Of a DNA stretch of 64,000 nucleotides, positions 50,947 to 60,508 are shown piece by piece. Source of the DNA: ZC4RG29 sp035304385 (GTDB lineage Bacteria; Bacteroidota; Bacteroidia; Cytophagales; Cyclobacteriaceae); NCBI GenBank assembly GCA_035304385.1, contig DATGQD010000043.1:1-64000 (forward strand), given 5' to 3'. A program made the translations under genes and the position numbers. Positions within the stretch are counted from its first letter, which is position 1; every line of letters begins with the position of its first letter. Under the pieces are notes generated by a model, which ran no database searches, had not been told where the DNA came from, and was given only the letters and a program-made list of their open reading frames with translations.

Positions 50947-52566
50947 CTATACGGTAAACTTTCCCGGACTAACGAGGATCTCATCGATTTTGTCCGGCTC
51001 AAATCCAACGATGCTCCGGTTATCCGCATCCCATTCCACACGCTGCCCCGTCTTGAGCGACAGGGTACCCATGTGTGCGGCAATGGCTTCCTGGAAGCCT
51101 TCGTCAATACCGCAGCTCGGCTTGCCTCCATTGCGAATGCAGCTGAGCCACTCACGGATATGCAGGTGGGTGGAGTCCACACGGCGGCCGTCACGATAGG
51201 TAAAGAGAAGTCCCTTGTCAGCAAAGTAGCGGGCCGTGGCAGAGGTCACGCCGTCGAGGCCTTTTGCCCGGGGGTCATAGCTGTAAAGTGGCACGTCCTC
51301 AGAGACGAGTCTGTTTTTGAACCAGTCGGCATACCGCGTCGAACGCGGGTCAGCGTAAATGATCATGCTGTTGCCCAACTCCATAGTACCGTCGTGGCCC
51401 ATCAGAATAGTGCCGCGGTCGTATTGGTTACCCAGGGTAGCGCTGTACATAAACGTCATTCCACGTTCCTTTCCCTTCTCCTGGCTTGAGCCCATGAAGA
51501 AATCCGGATATTCCATCACGACCTGAAATACATCGGGTACCTCGCGGCCGTCGTTGTGGGTGTAAATCCCTCCCGTGGCAACCACCGCTTTCGGAATACC
51601 CATTTTCAGGAGGCAGTTGATGCGGTCGAAATCGTGAGTCAGGAGGTCGCCGGATAGTCCTGTTCCGTATTCCCACCATTTTCGCCAGCGGAAAAAGCGT
51701 TCCGGATTCCAGGGAATCTCGGGCGCATTTCCGAGGAACTGATTCCAGTCGACCGTCTGGGGATTGGCGTTCTCGTGGATGTCGTACTGCCAGGCACCGT
51801 TGTCGTCGTTGCGATTGGTGTTCGTCTGGATGAGGCTGATATGTCCCAGCACCCCCTTATTGATAGCATCGATCGCCGTCAGAAAGCTTTGCGTTTGTCT
51901 GTGCTGGTGGCCCACCTGGAACACCACTCCTGTTTCTTTGATGGTGTTGTACAGGTCGAATGTTTCTGAAAGCATGTGCGTCATCGGCTTTTCCACATAC
52001 ACATGCTTGCCGGCCTTTGCGGCGGCGATGGCCATCGGCGCATGCCAGTGGTCGGGGGTTGCTATCACCACGGCGTCGATATCGGAGGCGGCCAACAACT
52101 CCTCATAAGTACGATACCGCGTCGGCTTGCTGTTGTCGACCGTGCCGGTCTCGACAGCCATTTCAGCAAAGGTGTCAAAGACATCGCATACCCCGCGTAT
52201 CTGCACGTTGAGGTTCTCCTGTTCCAGAAAATCCTTGAGGCGGGTATCGTTCGGATTCCGCTTGGCGGCACCCAACATGCTTTCTTTCCATTCCTTGTCG
52301 GCAAATCCCAATGCACGCATAAGCTGCTTGCCGCGGATGCCGTAGCCGATAAGCCCGATCCGAATGGGGTCACCCGTCATCGGGCCCGATGGCGGAGGTG
52401 CCACCGCGCTGATGTTCAGTTCGGACAGGATCGTCTCCCTTATTTCTTTTTCTGACGAATAGCGTGCTGCGGCTGCGGCAAAAAGGCTGCCTACCACAGG
52501 TATTCCGATGAGTCCCTTCAGCAGATCGCGCCGTGAGAATCCTTTTTTGTCTTGTTGATCACTCAT
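50947..52566 (-). CDS. Tat-exported Gfo/Idh/MocA-family oxidoreductase
   Basis: 539 aa. Tat leader with GFSRRDLLKGLIGIPVVGSLFAAAAA. The Rossmann domain begins at IRIGLIGYGIRGKQLM, and AVVIATPDHWHAPMAIAAAKAGKHVYVEKPMTH is the classic Gfo/Idh EKP motif. It is longer than typical cytoplasmic members, with C-terminal insertions. Exported members act on carbohydrates in the periplasm and carry their own NAD(P). It is the second gene of a short operon after a DoxX-type protein (14 bp apart), a pairing that may supply electron transfer (inference). Confidence 0.9.
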   Translation of the reverse strand: MSDQQDKKGFSRRDLLKGLIGIPVVGSLFAAAAARYSSEKEIRETILSELNISAVAPPPSGPMTGDPIRIGLIGYGIRGKQLMRALGFADKEWKESMLGAAKRNPNDTRLKDFLEQENLNVQIRGVCDVFDTFAEMAVETGTVDNSKPTRYRTYEELLAASDIDAVVIATPDHWHAPMAIAAAKAGKHVYVEKPMTHMLSETFDLYNTIKETGVVFQVGHQHRQTQSFLTAIDAINKGVLGHISLIQTNTNRNDDNGAWQYDIHENANPQTVDWNQFLGNAPEIPWNPERFFRWRKWWEYGTGLSGDLLTHDFDRINCLLKMGIPKAVVATGGIYTHNDGREVPDVFQVVMEYPDFFMGSSQEKGKERGMTFMYSATLGNQYDRGTILMGHDGTMELGNSMIIYADPRSTRYADWFKNRLVSEDVPLYSYDPRAKGLDGVTSATARYFADKGLLFTYRDGRRVDSTHLHIREWLSCIRNGGKPSCGIDEGFQEAIAAHMGTLSLKTGQRVEWDADNRSIVGFEPDKIDEILVSPGKFTV

Positions 52567-52580
52567 GATTGATAGCTTCT

Positions 52581-53081
52581 TCAGTTGGTAACAGGTACTG
52601 CGCTGTGTCTTTGTCGTACAAAAAACCGCTCAATGCCATAGTAACGTGCGGTTGGAAATGCCATGACCACCATCAGCGCAAACAACTCGATGAGGTTCTT
52701 GTTTACGATAATGTATGTACCCTCCACCGGCGCACTTGACTCGATACCGGGAAACGGCGGATACGCCAGGTAGAACATAGCCAGGAGGATCATCCCTACA
52801 ATAGAAGCCGGCCTCAGCAAGAATCCGAGCGTCAACGCAAGCCCGATGATGATCATGGCCCAGATGGTGACGAAATCGGCAATGCCTACCATCGTGGCAC
52901 TCCGGCCTATCGATTGAAACAATCCCGAAAACCAACCCTGGGCTCCCATAAGGTATCCTACCGAGGACCAGTTGGGATTGAGTAGTTTTACAATCCCTTC
53001 ATAGAGAAAATGCCATCCGATCAATAAACGGAGGCCGACGAGCGCGAACATCTGAATTTTCGAATAACCCGATTGTTCCAT
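52581..53081 (-). CDS. DoxX-family membrane protein
   Basis: 166 aa from the ATG at 53081; an in-frame ATG at 53105 is an alternative. Four hydrophobic segments: MFALVGLRLLIGWHFLYEGIVKL, VTIWAMIIIGLALTLGFLLRP, IVGMILLAMFYLAYPPF and a last one near LIELFALMVVMAFPTA. The sequence fits DoxX/DoxD-like proteins, thought to act in quinone-linked redox. Upstream partner of the Tat-exported oxidoreductase. Confidence 0.8.
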   Translation of the reverse strand: MEQSGYSKIQMFALVGLRLLIGWHFLYEGIVKLLNPNWSSVGYLMGAQGWFSGLFQSIGRSATMVGIADFVTIWAMIIIGLALTLGFLLRPASIVGMILLAMFYLAYPPFPGIESSAPVEGTYIIVNKNLIELFALMVVMAFPTARYYGIERFFVRQRHSAVPVTN

Positions 53082-53194
53082 AATTATTGGTTGAAATAAG
53101 GGCATTAGCCTCTGTGAATATAGAAAGGAATACCCCCGAATTCAACCAGGAAAAGGATTGCGTATGGGCCTCTGGGGTGTGTAGTACACAGAAC

Positions 53195-53929
53195 TTATCT
53201 CAGGTCCTGCCAAACCTGGAGACCGCGTTCAAGCGGCGCGGTACATTTCCCGTCGCCCGTTCCACTAAAACCGCCATCGGGGCTGCAAATGAACGTGCAA
53301 TCTTCGGCGTACAACATGCTCGGAAAATCACAACAATAGGCGGACACATAGTAGACTGTAGATCCGGCGTATTCAAAGCGCCAGACGTTCGCCGGTGGGT
53401 TACGGACGGGTTCCGATTGAATGGATTCAATGATGTCAGTGATGCATTCCGGGACAAACGGCGGGACTTCGTCGAGGCTGCGGAAGGTGATCGTTTCGAA
53501 GGCATTAACCAGTTGCTCCCGCACCGCAGCACGCGCGTTCTGGCTGCTCATTTGAAATTTGAGCACGCCGTAGTCGTCTATAGTCTCGAAGTATACCCCG
53601 GTAATACCCTTATTTCCGACACGTGGCCTGACGATTTTCGCCTTACGTCCGTCGATGGTGGTCCAGTACGTTTCATGGGTATCGGGGTCGACTTCCAGCG
53701 CTGAAGCATATTTACCGAGGTCGAAATCGATCTCGCCCAGGCCACCCGCCACGATACCTCCGACATAGGAGTCATAACCCGTCTTCGTAACCGGTTGCCA
53801 TGATTCGGGGACGACAATCGTAAATCGTCCAAAATCGAGGGTCTTCAGTTCCGTGTCCTGTTCCTGATGGCATGACGTTGCCGCCAGGATCCCGATCCAC
53901 ACATATCTGATGAGCCGCAGTTTCTTCAT
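53195..53929 (-). CDS. Lipoprotein with a C-terminal DUF6970-like Cys domain
   Basis: 244 aa from the ATG at 53929. Lipobox at GILAATSC. Residues ~30-160 are a beta-rich domain (FGRFTIVVPESWQPV...). The C-terminal ~75 residues read WRFEYAGSTVYYVSAYCCDFPSMLYAEDC with a later ICSPDGGFSGTGDGKC, the pattern of the small Cys-containing DUF6970 domain found in Bacteroidota lipoproteins. Function unknown. Confidence 0.7.
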   Translation of the reverse strand: MKKLRLIRYVWIGILAATSCHQEQDTELKTLDFGRFTIVVPESWQPVTKTGYDSYVGGIVAGGLGEIDFDLGKYASALEVDPDTHETYWTTIDGRKAKIVRPRVGNKGITGVYFETIDDYGVLKFQMSSQNARAAVREQLVNAFETITFRSLDEVPPFVPECITDIIESIQSEPVRNPPANVWRFEYAGSTVYYVSAYCCDFPSMLYAEDCTFICSPDGGFSGTGDGKCTAPLERGLQVWQDLR

Positions 53930-53989
53930 ACCTGGGAGGAAGCTATTGGCCGAAAACAAGTTAAGAAAAAGCGGGACTTGAAAAAAGGC

Positions 53990-54424
53990 TTATTGCTCGG
54001 CGTGAAGCCCGATACGGTTGCCTTCGGAGTCCAGAATGATGGCGATCAGGCCGGCGGGAATTTGTGTCTTCGGCATGATCACACGGCCGCCGGCAGGCAC
54101 TACCCTGTCCAGAACGGTTTGCAGGTCCGGACTGGCATTAAGGTAGATCAGCGTACCGATCTTTGAGGGCTTGGAAGTCTCCGATTTGGTGAGGGACCCC
54201 GTAACCCGACCTGAGGTCGCTTGTATCACGCCAGGGTGGGAAGGGAAAAAAGTCAACTCTTCGTTGGTTTCCTCCATCTTCACCGTACGCATTTCTATAT
54301 CAAGGATCGTCTCATAAAACTTCCTGGCCCTTTGCGAGTCCACCACCGGGATCTCGAACCAGGTGACCACATTAGTGTCGGCGTCGATCTTTCTCAGCTT
54401 TGGTTTTTCAATTGTATTACCCAT
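53990..54424 (-). CDS. VOC superfamily protein
   Basis: 144 aa from the ATG at 54424; the frame continues to 54565 without similarity. Two VOC half-motifs: NVVTWFEIPVVDSQRARKFYETIL and GTLIYLNASPDLQTVLDRVVPAGGRVIMPKTQIP, ending IILDSEGNRIGLHA. Substrate unknown. Confidence 0.8.
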   Translation of the reverse strand: MGNTIEKPKLRKIDADTNVVTWFEIPVVDSQRARKFYETILDIEMRTVKMEETNEELTFFPSHPGVIQATSGRVTGSLTKSETSKPSKIGTLIYLNASPDLQTVLDRVVPAGGRVIMPKTQIPAGLIAIILDSEGNRIGLHAEQ

Positions 54425-54512
54425 TGTTATCCGGCGTTTATCCTTTCGCCCTCCTTTAAACAATCCTTCGCCGTCGAAAGGTCCAATCCGGTGGATTAAT
54501 CTATAATGTTTG

Positions 54513-54971
54513 TCACTTGCGTGTTTTGGCCTTGCCCTCCTTCGAAAGCGCGAACCGCGAGTCACGTGTCATCTTGTCGATGAACTGCGCCTTCCGAAAT
54601 CGCATAGCGCTCCAGTCATCATCAATGGCGACTGCACGCACAACCTCGAAGCCGGCGTTACCAAGTGTATCCCACCCTTTATCACGACTGATATCTGCGG
54701 TATACTTCTTTGAAGTACCCTTGGGATAGGCGAACCAAAGAATGGCATCACCTTGTATTTTATCTTCAATGGATTTAAATGCCTTGTCGACAGCAGCCTT
54801 TGATTTTACAAAGACGATCGCGAAGTCTATTTCATTGCATTTTCCCGGAGACGTGACTACCGAGGTGAACGTCTCCATCTTCTTCATTTCGCCACCGAAC
54901 TCTTCCGGATTATCAAGAACGCAAATTTGCCGATGTCCTTTGAAATTCAGCTTTTTGAGAAGGGGCGTCAT
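54513..54971 (-). CDS. Conserved hypothetical protein (DNA/DUF-type, ~150 aa)
   Basis: 152 aa from the ATG at 54971. Contains KGHRQICVLDNPEEF, DFAIVFVKSKAAVDKAF, AILWFAYPKGTSKKY and RAVAIDDDWSAMRFRK. This is a recognisable conserved pattern in Bacteroidota and Actinobacteria hypotheticals, but I cannot give a function. The C-terminus is rich in Lys/Arg, compatible with nucleic-acid contact. It begins 11 bp after the stop of the gene upstream. Confidence 0.7.
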   Translation of the reverse strand: MTPLLKKLNFKGHRQICVLDNPEEFGGEMKKMETFTSVVTSPGKCNEIDFAIVFVKSKAAVDKAFKSIEDKIQGDAILWFAYPKGTSKKYTADISRDKGWDTLGNAGFEVVRAVAIDDDWSAMRFRKAQFIDKMTRDSRFALSKEGKAKTRK

Positions 54972-54982
54972 AGGCAGGGAGG

Positions 54983-55570
54983 CTAGCGCAGCTTCTCCTG
55001 TACCGAACCGCACGCAAGCATTTCGTCGCCGAAGTAAGGATTGCGAATGATTTCACTATCGCTTAGCCAATAGCCTCCTTGATTGTCAAACGCCATCGGG
55101 CAGTACTCATAGTAGGCAATACCGCCACCAAGCCCGAACGCCTTCACGCTCTCGTACATCGATGCAGTCAGGTCGCTGAACAGCTCCCGCTGGTTTTCCA
55201 GGTCACTTTCATTCTTGATTCCATCCAGTGCCTGTGCCATTCCGGCCCGGTATGCATTCCAATCGTTCTCGGCCGCGCCGGTCAGGTCGTTCCCGTCGAT
55301 GCCGGTAAGCACCGCCTGTGCCTGTGCCGCGGCTGCACGCGCCTCCTCCGCATCGGACGCCACGAACGCATCCTTCAATTTCAGATACGCTTCAAATGCG
55401 GCGGACAACTGTCCCTGAAACTTGCTGTCGACTTCAAACCGGGGGCCCGTGGGTTCGGCCACTACTTTTTTTGCGGCGCCCGATTCATGTTCGTTTTCAT
55501 GCCCTTTTTTACCACCGCAGCCAGCAACGGTTATCGTCAGGGGCAATAGCCATAAAAGAACTCGTTTCAT
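54983..55570 (-). CDS. DUF3347-domain lipoprotein
   Basis: 195 aa from the ATG at 55570. Lipobox LTITVAGC. A Glu/His-rich linker (HENEHES) precedes a helical domain (LSAAFEAYLKLKDAFVASDAEEARAAAAQAQAVL) and the DUF3347 end pattern YYEYCPMAFDNQGGYWLSDSEIIRNPYFGDEMLACG. The domain often accompanies copper/silver CusB-type efflux proteins; the conserved Cys, Met and His residues suggest metal binding. Confidence 0.85.
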   Translation of the reverse strand: MKRVLLWLLPLTITVAGCGGKKGHENEHESGAAKKVVAEPTGPRFEVDSKFQGQLSAAFEAYLKLKDAFVASDAEEARAAAAQAQAVLTGIDGNDLTGAAENDWNAYRAGMAQALDGIKNESDLENQRELFSDLTASMYESVKAFGLGGGIAYYEYCPMAFDNQGGYWLSDSEIIRNPYFGDEMLACGSVQEKLR

Positions 55571-55624
55571 GGATGCAAAGTTACGCATTGCGCCGACATG
55601 ACACAGCGTTCCGTAATTTCCTCT

Positions 55625-56164
55625 TTAGCCCAGGCTCTTTTCCAGTACGGCGAACTCAAGGGGTACCCGGGGCTTTCCATAACGCGGGTCGGAGAAGGCA
55701 AAAGGCTTTCGTGCGCCGGTGTCGCGATATCCATGCCTGAGGTACCATTTGGTCAACTCCTTTCGCACGGTGAGCACAGTCATGAAAATGGTCCGGCATT
55801 TGAGCCGTACCGCCTCTGCCTCCCCGGCATGCAACAACTCGGTCCCCAGCCCATGGCCCTGGAGTTCGGGTTTGACAGTGAGCATGCCCAGGTACAGGCG
55901 GTCTCCGTCTACGCGCAATTCCACGCAGCCCACAATACCGGATGCGTTGACAGCTTTAAGCAAAATGGCGGACGGATCGTCAATAATTCCCCGGATCAGT
56001 TCAGCATCCGTTCTTGTGCCGTCGATGAGTTCGGCTTCGGTCGTCCAGCCCTTCAGCGCGGACGCACCGCGATAGGCCGAATTGATCATTCGCGCGAGGG
56101 CTTCCGCATCTTCCGGTGAAGCTTCAGAGATCGCAACGTTCGTCTGGCCGACGTCGGTCTTCAT
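55625..56164 (-). CDS. GNAT-family N-acetyltransferase
   Basis: 179 aa from the ATG at 56164. GNAT motif A YLGMLTVKPELQGHGLGTELLHAGEAEA, then FMTVLTVRKELTKWYLRHGYRDTG. Substrate unknown. Confidence 0.85.
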   Translation of the reverse strand: MKTDVGQTNVAISEASPEDAEALARMINSAYRGASALKGWTTEAELIDGTRTDAELIRGIIDDPSAILLKAVNASGIVGCVELRVDGDRLYLGMLTVKPELQGHGLGTELLHAGEAEAVRLKCRTIFMTVLTVRKELTKWYLRHGYRDTGARKPFAFSDPRYGKPRVPLEFAVLEKSLG

Positions 56165-56385
56165 GCGCGACAAGTTACATCGAAAAATCAAAGCTTGCAC
56201 CAACACAATGGAAGGGCGTTTACAGTGAATTCCTTGCTGGCCGGCGAAAGGAAATTCCGGACACCGATGTTCAGTATTGAACAAACGCATAGCTGCGCGT
56301 CTTCCGAGTCGATAGAGCGACTTTCAATTTGGTGAGTGACACGCGCGTATTGTAATAATGATTGCCAAACTTTCGTTCTTACACC

Positions 56386-57432
56386 ATGGAAAAAATGAAC
56401 CGGTTCTTTTGGTGGTGTTCGGGTGCACACCCGGAGCTTCTTTTGAAATGTCCGACGGAAACCAGTAAATACGTCGGTATTGGTGCGACGGTGTTTTTTA
56501 CCGGGGTGTTCGCATGGATGGCTTCAGGCTATGCGTTGTTTACGGTCTTTGACAATCCGTGGATTGCTGCCGGGCTGGGATTGGTGTGGGGTCTCATGAT
56601 TTTCAATCTGGATCGGTACATCGTGTCGAGCATGCGTAAGGAAGGCAATTTCCGAAGAGAATTGCTTACCGCACTCCCAAGACTCGTACTCGCCGTGCTT
56701 ATCTCCCTGGTGATAGCGAAGCCATTGGAGATGAAGATATTCGATAAAGAGATCCGCGGCGAACTCACGATCATGGAGCAGCAGGTTCGGACAGCGCAGG
56801 AGAACGAGATCCGCGCGCGCTACGCCGCCGAACAGCTCGTCCTCAGAAATGACATCGCGGACCTCAAGGAGGAAATACTCGCCAAGACGCGTGACCGCGA
56901 TACGCTGCGGCTGCGGGCACAGCAGGAGGCTGACGGAACGGGCGGTACGCTGCGCCGGAATGCGGGACCCATCTACGCGATCAAGAAAGCGGATGCCGAC
57001 CGTGTCGACCAGGAACTCACGGCGCTCACCGCCCGCAACGAGGCGCTCATCCGGGAAAAGGTAGCGGCTTCCCTGCGCAACGACTCGCTGATCGCTGCCG
57101 AAATTCAGGCATTGGACAAACAACGACTCGACGGACCCGCCGCCAGGATGGAGGCGCTCAGTAGGCTTACGGCTTCCAGTGACGCCATTTGGCTGGCCAA
57201 CCTTTTCATCGTGCTGCTGTTCATTGCCCTGGAAACCGCCCCGGTATTTGTAAAGCTCATTTCACCTCAGGGTCCATACGATCATTTACTCCGAATTGAA
57301 GAGCAAGCGTTCGAAGGACAGCGTGCGGAAGAGCTGGCGAAAACAAACGCATTGATAAAGGAACGCAATCAAGGGCTGCCGCAAACCGAAAAGACATTTC
57401 TTACCGATCAGCTGGACATGAAACTCGGATAG
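56386..57432 (+). CDS. DUF4407 membrane protein with coiled coil
   Basis: 348 aa from the ATG at 56386. N-terminal MNRFFWWCSGAHPELLLKCPTE, then hydrophobic segments near 30-50, 55-75, 95-115, a long Arg/Glu-rich coiled coil (residues ~120-265), and a final membrane segment (IWLANLFIVLLFIALETAPVFVKL). This is the DUF4407 architecture. The domain is widespread in Bacteroidota and its function is not established; the coiled coil suggests an oligomeric envelope complex. Confidence 0.85.
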   Translation: MEKMNRFFWWCSGAHPELLLKCPTETSKYVGIGATVFFTGVFAWMASGYALFTVFDNPWIAAGLGLVWGLMIFNLDRYIVSSMRKEGNFRRELLTALPRLVLAVLISLVIAKPLEMKIFDKEIRGELTIMEQQVRTAQENEIRARYAAEQLVLRNDIADLKEEILAKTRDRDTLRLRAQQEADGTGGTLRRNAGPIYAIKKADADRVDQELTALTARNEALIREKVAASLRNDSLIAAEIQALDKQRLDGPAARMEALSRLTASSDAIWLANLFIVLLFIALETAPVFVKLISPQGPYDHLLRIEEQAFEGQRAEELAKTNALIKERNQGLPQTEKTFLTDQLDMKLG

Positions 57433-57446
57433 CGTCACATCTGCCG

Positions 57447-58325
57447 TCAAAGGCTTTTCCAGAAATACAGCGTGGCATACGCTTCCCAGCCGCGGTAGCG
57501 CTGAAAGATACGCTGCACCTCGGCAGACGTGGGCTTGCGGTCGAGTTTTAACAGCCGCCGCAGCGCAGTATTCAGACCAGCATCTCCCAACGGAAAAGCT
57601 TCGGGATACCGGAAGGTTCGCATGAGAACATAGTTGGCAGTCCAGCTTCCGATGCCCTTGATGCTCAGTAGCGTTTCCATTCTTTCCCCCGGCTCCATGG
57701 CCTGGAGTTTTTCCCTGGATATTTCCCCCGATGCGAATGCACGGGCGAGGCCGATGATGTACCGGCTTTTCTGCCGGGAAAACTGTAGCGTGAGAAGATC
57801 CTCCGGATGGAGTTGCGCGATTACCCCAGGTTCGGGAAACAAATAGTAGGTAGCTCCTCTTATTGTGAGCCGCTCTCCGAAGTGCTCAACAAATCGTTGC
57901 TTCAGTGTGTGGGCAAAACCCAGATTGATCTGCTGACCGATCACTGCCCAGACGAGCGATTCAAAAAGATCGGGTAGTCCGACAATCCGGTATCCGTAAT
58001 ACTGTGCCGCCAAGGGTTTGAGCAGTTTGTCCTTCGACGCCATCTCGAAGAAAGGCCGAAGGTCGGTGTCGAGGTCGAACCACTCCCTGACGTACTTCTC
58101 AACAGCGCTCACCAGTGCCGTTTTCCGGGGCGTGATCATGTCGACACGAATACCCTCGCCAGTCAGGTAGCGCACCGAAAAGAGCACACTGTGACCGCTG
58201 GCCCTGATCACCTTGATAAGGGTGTCGCCTTCGAAGACGTGGAGGAGCTCCTTAGGGGAGCGGCGCAGATAGCTAACGCAATGGCTAAAGTTGAATGCTT
58301 CGGGTACCGGTATGATGAAATCCAC
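57447..58325 (-). CDS. alkA: DNA-3-methyladenine glycosylase II (AlkA-type)
   Basis: 292 aa. N-terminal AlkA-type domain, then FESLVWAVIGQQINLGFAHTLKQRFVEHFG, and the HhH-GPD site LLSIKGIGSWTANYVLMRTFRYPEAFPLGDAGL with catalytic Asp248. It removes alkylated bases to start base-excision repair. Ends 14 bp from the convergent DUF4407 gene. Confidence 0.92.
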   Translation of the reverse strand: MDFIIPVPEAFNFSHCVSYLRRSPKELLHVFEGDTLIKVIRASGHSVLFSVRYLTGEGIRVDMITPRKTALVSAVEKYVREWFDLDTDLRPFFEMASKDKLLKPLAAQYYGYRIVGLPDLFESLVWAVIGQQINLGFAHTLKQRFVEHFGERLTIRGATYYLFPEPGVIAQLHPEDLLTLQFSRQKSRYIIGLARAFASGEISREKLQAMEPGERMETLLSIKGIGSWTANYVLMRTFRYPEAFPLGDAGLNTALRRLLKLDRKPTSAEVQRIFQRYRGWEAYATLYFWKSL

Positions 58326-58404
58326 TGATCAACGGTCTGTCAGGACGCACGGCCGCCCGCCCTATTCCGATACTCGGACATGAAGCAGTACACGATCGTG
58401 CATC

Positions 58405-59322
58405 TTACGCGTATTTCCATTTTTTCATCACGTCGAGATTTTCTTTCATACAGTCGAGTGGCGACTTGCCCTGGTAAGCCTCTTGTTCGACAATGAAATG
58501 AATGGTCCCGCCCTTCTTGCGTCCCGCGTCCATGATTTCCTTTACCGGAATGACGCCTGTACCCAGGATGGTGCTATCGTAGGGATTGTGTTCGTCTTCC
58601 TCGCCCTTTACCATGTCCTTAACGTGCATCGAAGGGAAGCGCCCCGGATATTTGTTGATGATCTCAATCGCTTTGGCGCCGGCGTTGAACATATTGCCTA
58701 CATCCAATTGCTGCATCACCAGTTTAGGATCGGTGTGTTTCAGGATCAGATCGTACAACGTCTCGTCCCCAAATTTCTCAGCAAACTCGAAATGATGGTT
58801 GTGATACCCGAATTGCATACCCGATTTATTGCACAGCTCACCGCTCTTGTTGTATATGTCCATGAATTGTTTCAGATCATCGAGGCTTCTTCTAATCCTC
58901 TGGTCCATTGAAGGGCTGATTACGTACCTCTGGCCCATGACCGCAGCGTCTTCTACCGTGTATTTCCAGGCATCGGTGAAATCCTTTTTGGCGTCGTCCC
59001 AATGATCCCACCGCATTACCGTGTGCCCGCTGGGCATGGTCATGCCCAGGTCATCCAGGATTTTCCTGAACTCCTTCGCAGTCCATCCGTAAAACTTGCG
59101 GTCGACATAGTTGGCATGCTCCACGTGGCGGTAGCCCATCGCCGCCAGCTGCTTTAGCGTTCCCAGCGGGTCGGCTTTCATTTCAGCGCGAACGGAGTAC
59201 AATTGGATTCCCGTTAGCTCGTTCTTCGACTTCATCGCGAAAAGGGACGACGGCCCGGTGAGCACGGTGGCACCTGCAAGAGCGACTGCACTCTTCAAAA
59301 AGGTTCTTCTGGTAGATTGCAT
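58405..59322 (-). CDS. Tat-exported sugar-phosphate isomerase/epimerase-like TIM barrel
   Basis: 305 aa from the ATG at 59322. Tat leader MQSTRRTFLKSAVALAGATVL. AP-endonuclease-2/xylose-isomerase-like barrel: GIQLYSVRAEMKADPLGTLKQLAAMGYRHVEHA, FGYHNHHFEF, QQLDVGNMF and FPSMHVKDMVKG, with metal-binding His, Glu and Asp residues. Exported members modify sugars in the periplasm. Substrate unknown. Confidence 0.88.
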   Translation of the reverse strand: MQSTRRTFLKSAVALAGATVLTGPSSLFAMKSKNELTGIQLYSVRAEMKADPLGTLKQLAAMGYRHVEHANYVDRKFYGWTAKEFRKILDDLGMTMPSGHTVMRWDHWDDAKKDFTDAWKYTVEDAAVMGQRYVISPSMDQRIRRSLDDLKQFMDIYNKSGELCNKSGMQFGYHNHHFEFAEKFGDETLYDLILKHTDPKLVMQQLDVGNMFNAGAKAIEIINKYPGRFPSMHVKDMVKGEEDEHNPYDSTILGTGVIPVKEIMDAGRKKGGTIHFIVEQEAYQGKSPLDCMKENLDVMKKWKYA

Positions 59323-59446
59323 AGGATTCTCGGTGTGTTGTCCTCTAAAATAGGAATTAATCTCCTGCAAAGGGGGACGAAAATCATCTTACGGCCAGAA
59401 TTGGTTTAATTTGGCGCGTAGAAAATTGACGCTTCCAGTCGCACCT

Positions 59447-60481
59447 CTACACGGGTCTGAGCACACTCTTCACCACTTCACCCCGGTGCATTTTCTCAAA
59501 CGCCTCCTGCCAATCCGTAACCGGCCAGACGCCACCGACGATGGGCCTGACGTCGAGCTGCCCACTCGCAAGGAGCGCGATGACGCGTTCCCATATGGGC
59601 CAGTTATGACTAAAGCTTCCCTTGACGGTGATGTTCTTTTGCACGATCGGGTCGAGACAAAATCCAAGCGGCTGCGGACCCCATCCGACTTTCGTAATTT
59701 GCCCGTTGGGGCGTACGAGCGCCATGGCGGTGTTCATGGCGGCACTGACCCCGGTCGCGTCGACTACAACGTCTACGCCGAGCCCATCCACTTCCATGGC
59801 CCACTCCGTTGCGTCACCGATCAGTGTCGTCAGCCCATATTGCCGGGCCACATCCAGCCGGCGGCGATCGCCTTCAAGGCCCGCAACGGCCACCTGCGCG
59901 CCGCATAGCTGCGCCACGGCCGCACAAAGGATACCGATGGTGCCTGGCCCGAGCACGATCACACGGTCGCCGGGCCGAATCCGCGTATTCTCCACCACCG
60001 CGTTGTAGGCCACGCAGCAAGGCTCAGTGAGACACGCCACTTCAAACGCAAGCTTGTCAGGGATGTGGTGCAGACAGCGGACAGGCACGCGTACAAACCG
60101 GGTCATAGCGCCATCGACGCCATATCCAAATCCCTTTCTTGTCGGATCAAGGTTATACAGCCCGCGGCGCGTCATGGGGTTGTCCGGATCGATCACAGCT
60201 GCCGTTTCACTCACCACGCGGTCGCCCTCCTTCCAACCTTTTACCCCCGAACCCGTTGCCACAATCACGCCGCCAAACTCATGGCCGAGTACCACAGGAT
60301 AATTGACCTGCCAGCTGTGGTCGCCAGTCCACTGATGAAGATCACTACCGCACACCCCTACATTCGCTACTTCGAGGAGCACTTCACCCTCGCCGATGGC
60401 GGGCACATCCATTTCCCGAACTTCTACTGAACCCTTCGTTGCGGCGTAGTTAACCACCGCTGTCATCTTTGTACTCGTCAT
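59447..60481 (-). CDS. Zinc-type sorbitol/threonine-dehydrogenase-like enzyme without structural-zinc Cys
   Basis: 344 aa MDR. Catalytic zinc site Cys-Gly-Ser-Asp and His-Glu: VCGSDLHQW and LGHEFGGVIVATGSGV. The usual structural-zinc lobe with four closely spaced cysteines is replaced by SETAAVIDPDNPMTRRGLYNLDP, with none. NAD fold VIVLGPGTIGILCAAVAQ. Probably oxidises a polyol or sugar alcohol; specificity unknown. Confidence 0.88.
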   Translation of the reverse strand: MTSTKMTAVVNYAATKGSVEVREMDVPAIGEGEVLLEVANVGVCGSDLHQWTGDHSWQVNYPVVLGHEFGGVIVATGSGVKGWKEGDRVVSETAAVIDPDNPMTRRGLYNLDPTRKGFGYGVDGAMTRFVRVPVRCLHHIPDKLAFEVACLTEPCCVAYNAVVENTRIRPGDRVIVLGPGTIGILCAAVAQLCGAQVAVAGLEGDRRRLDVARQYGLTTLIGDATEWAMEVDGLGVDVVVDATGVSAAMNTAMALVRPNGQITKVGWGPQPLGFCLDPIVQKNITVKGSFSHNWPIWERVIALLASGQLDVRPIVGGVWPVTDWQEAFEKMHRGEVVKSVLRPV

Positions 60482-60508
60482 GCTGAAAAGATATTTATCC
60501 CGTTACTC

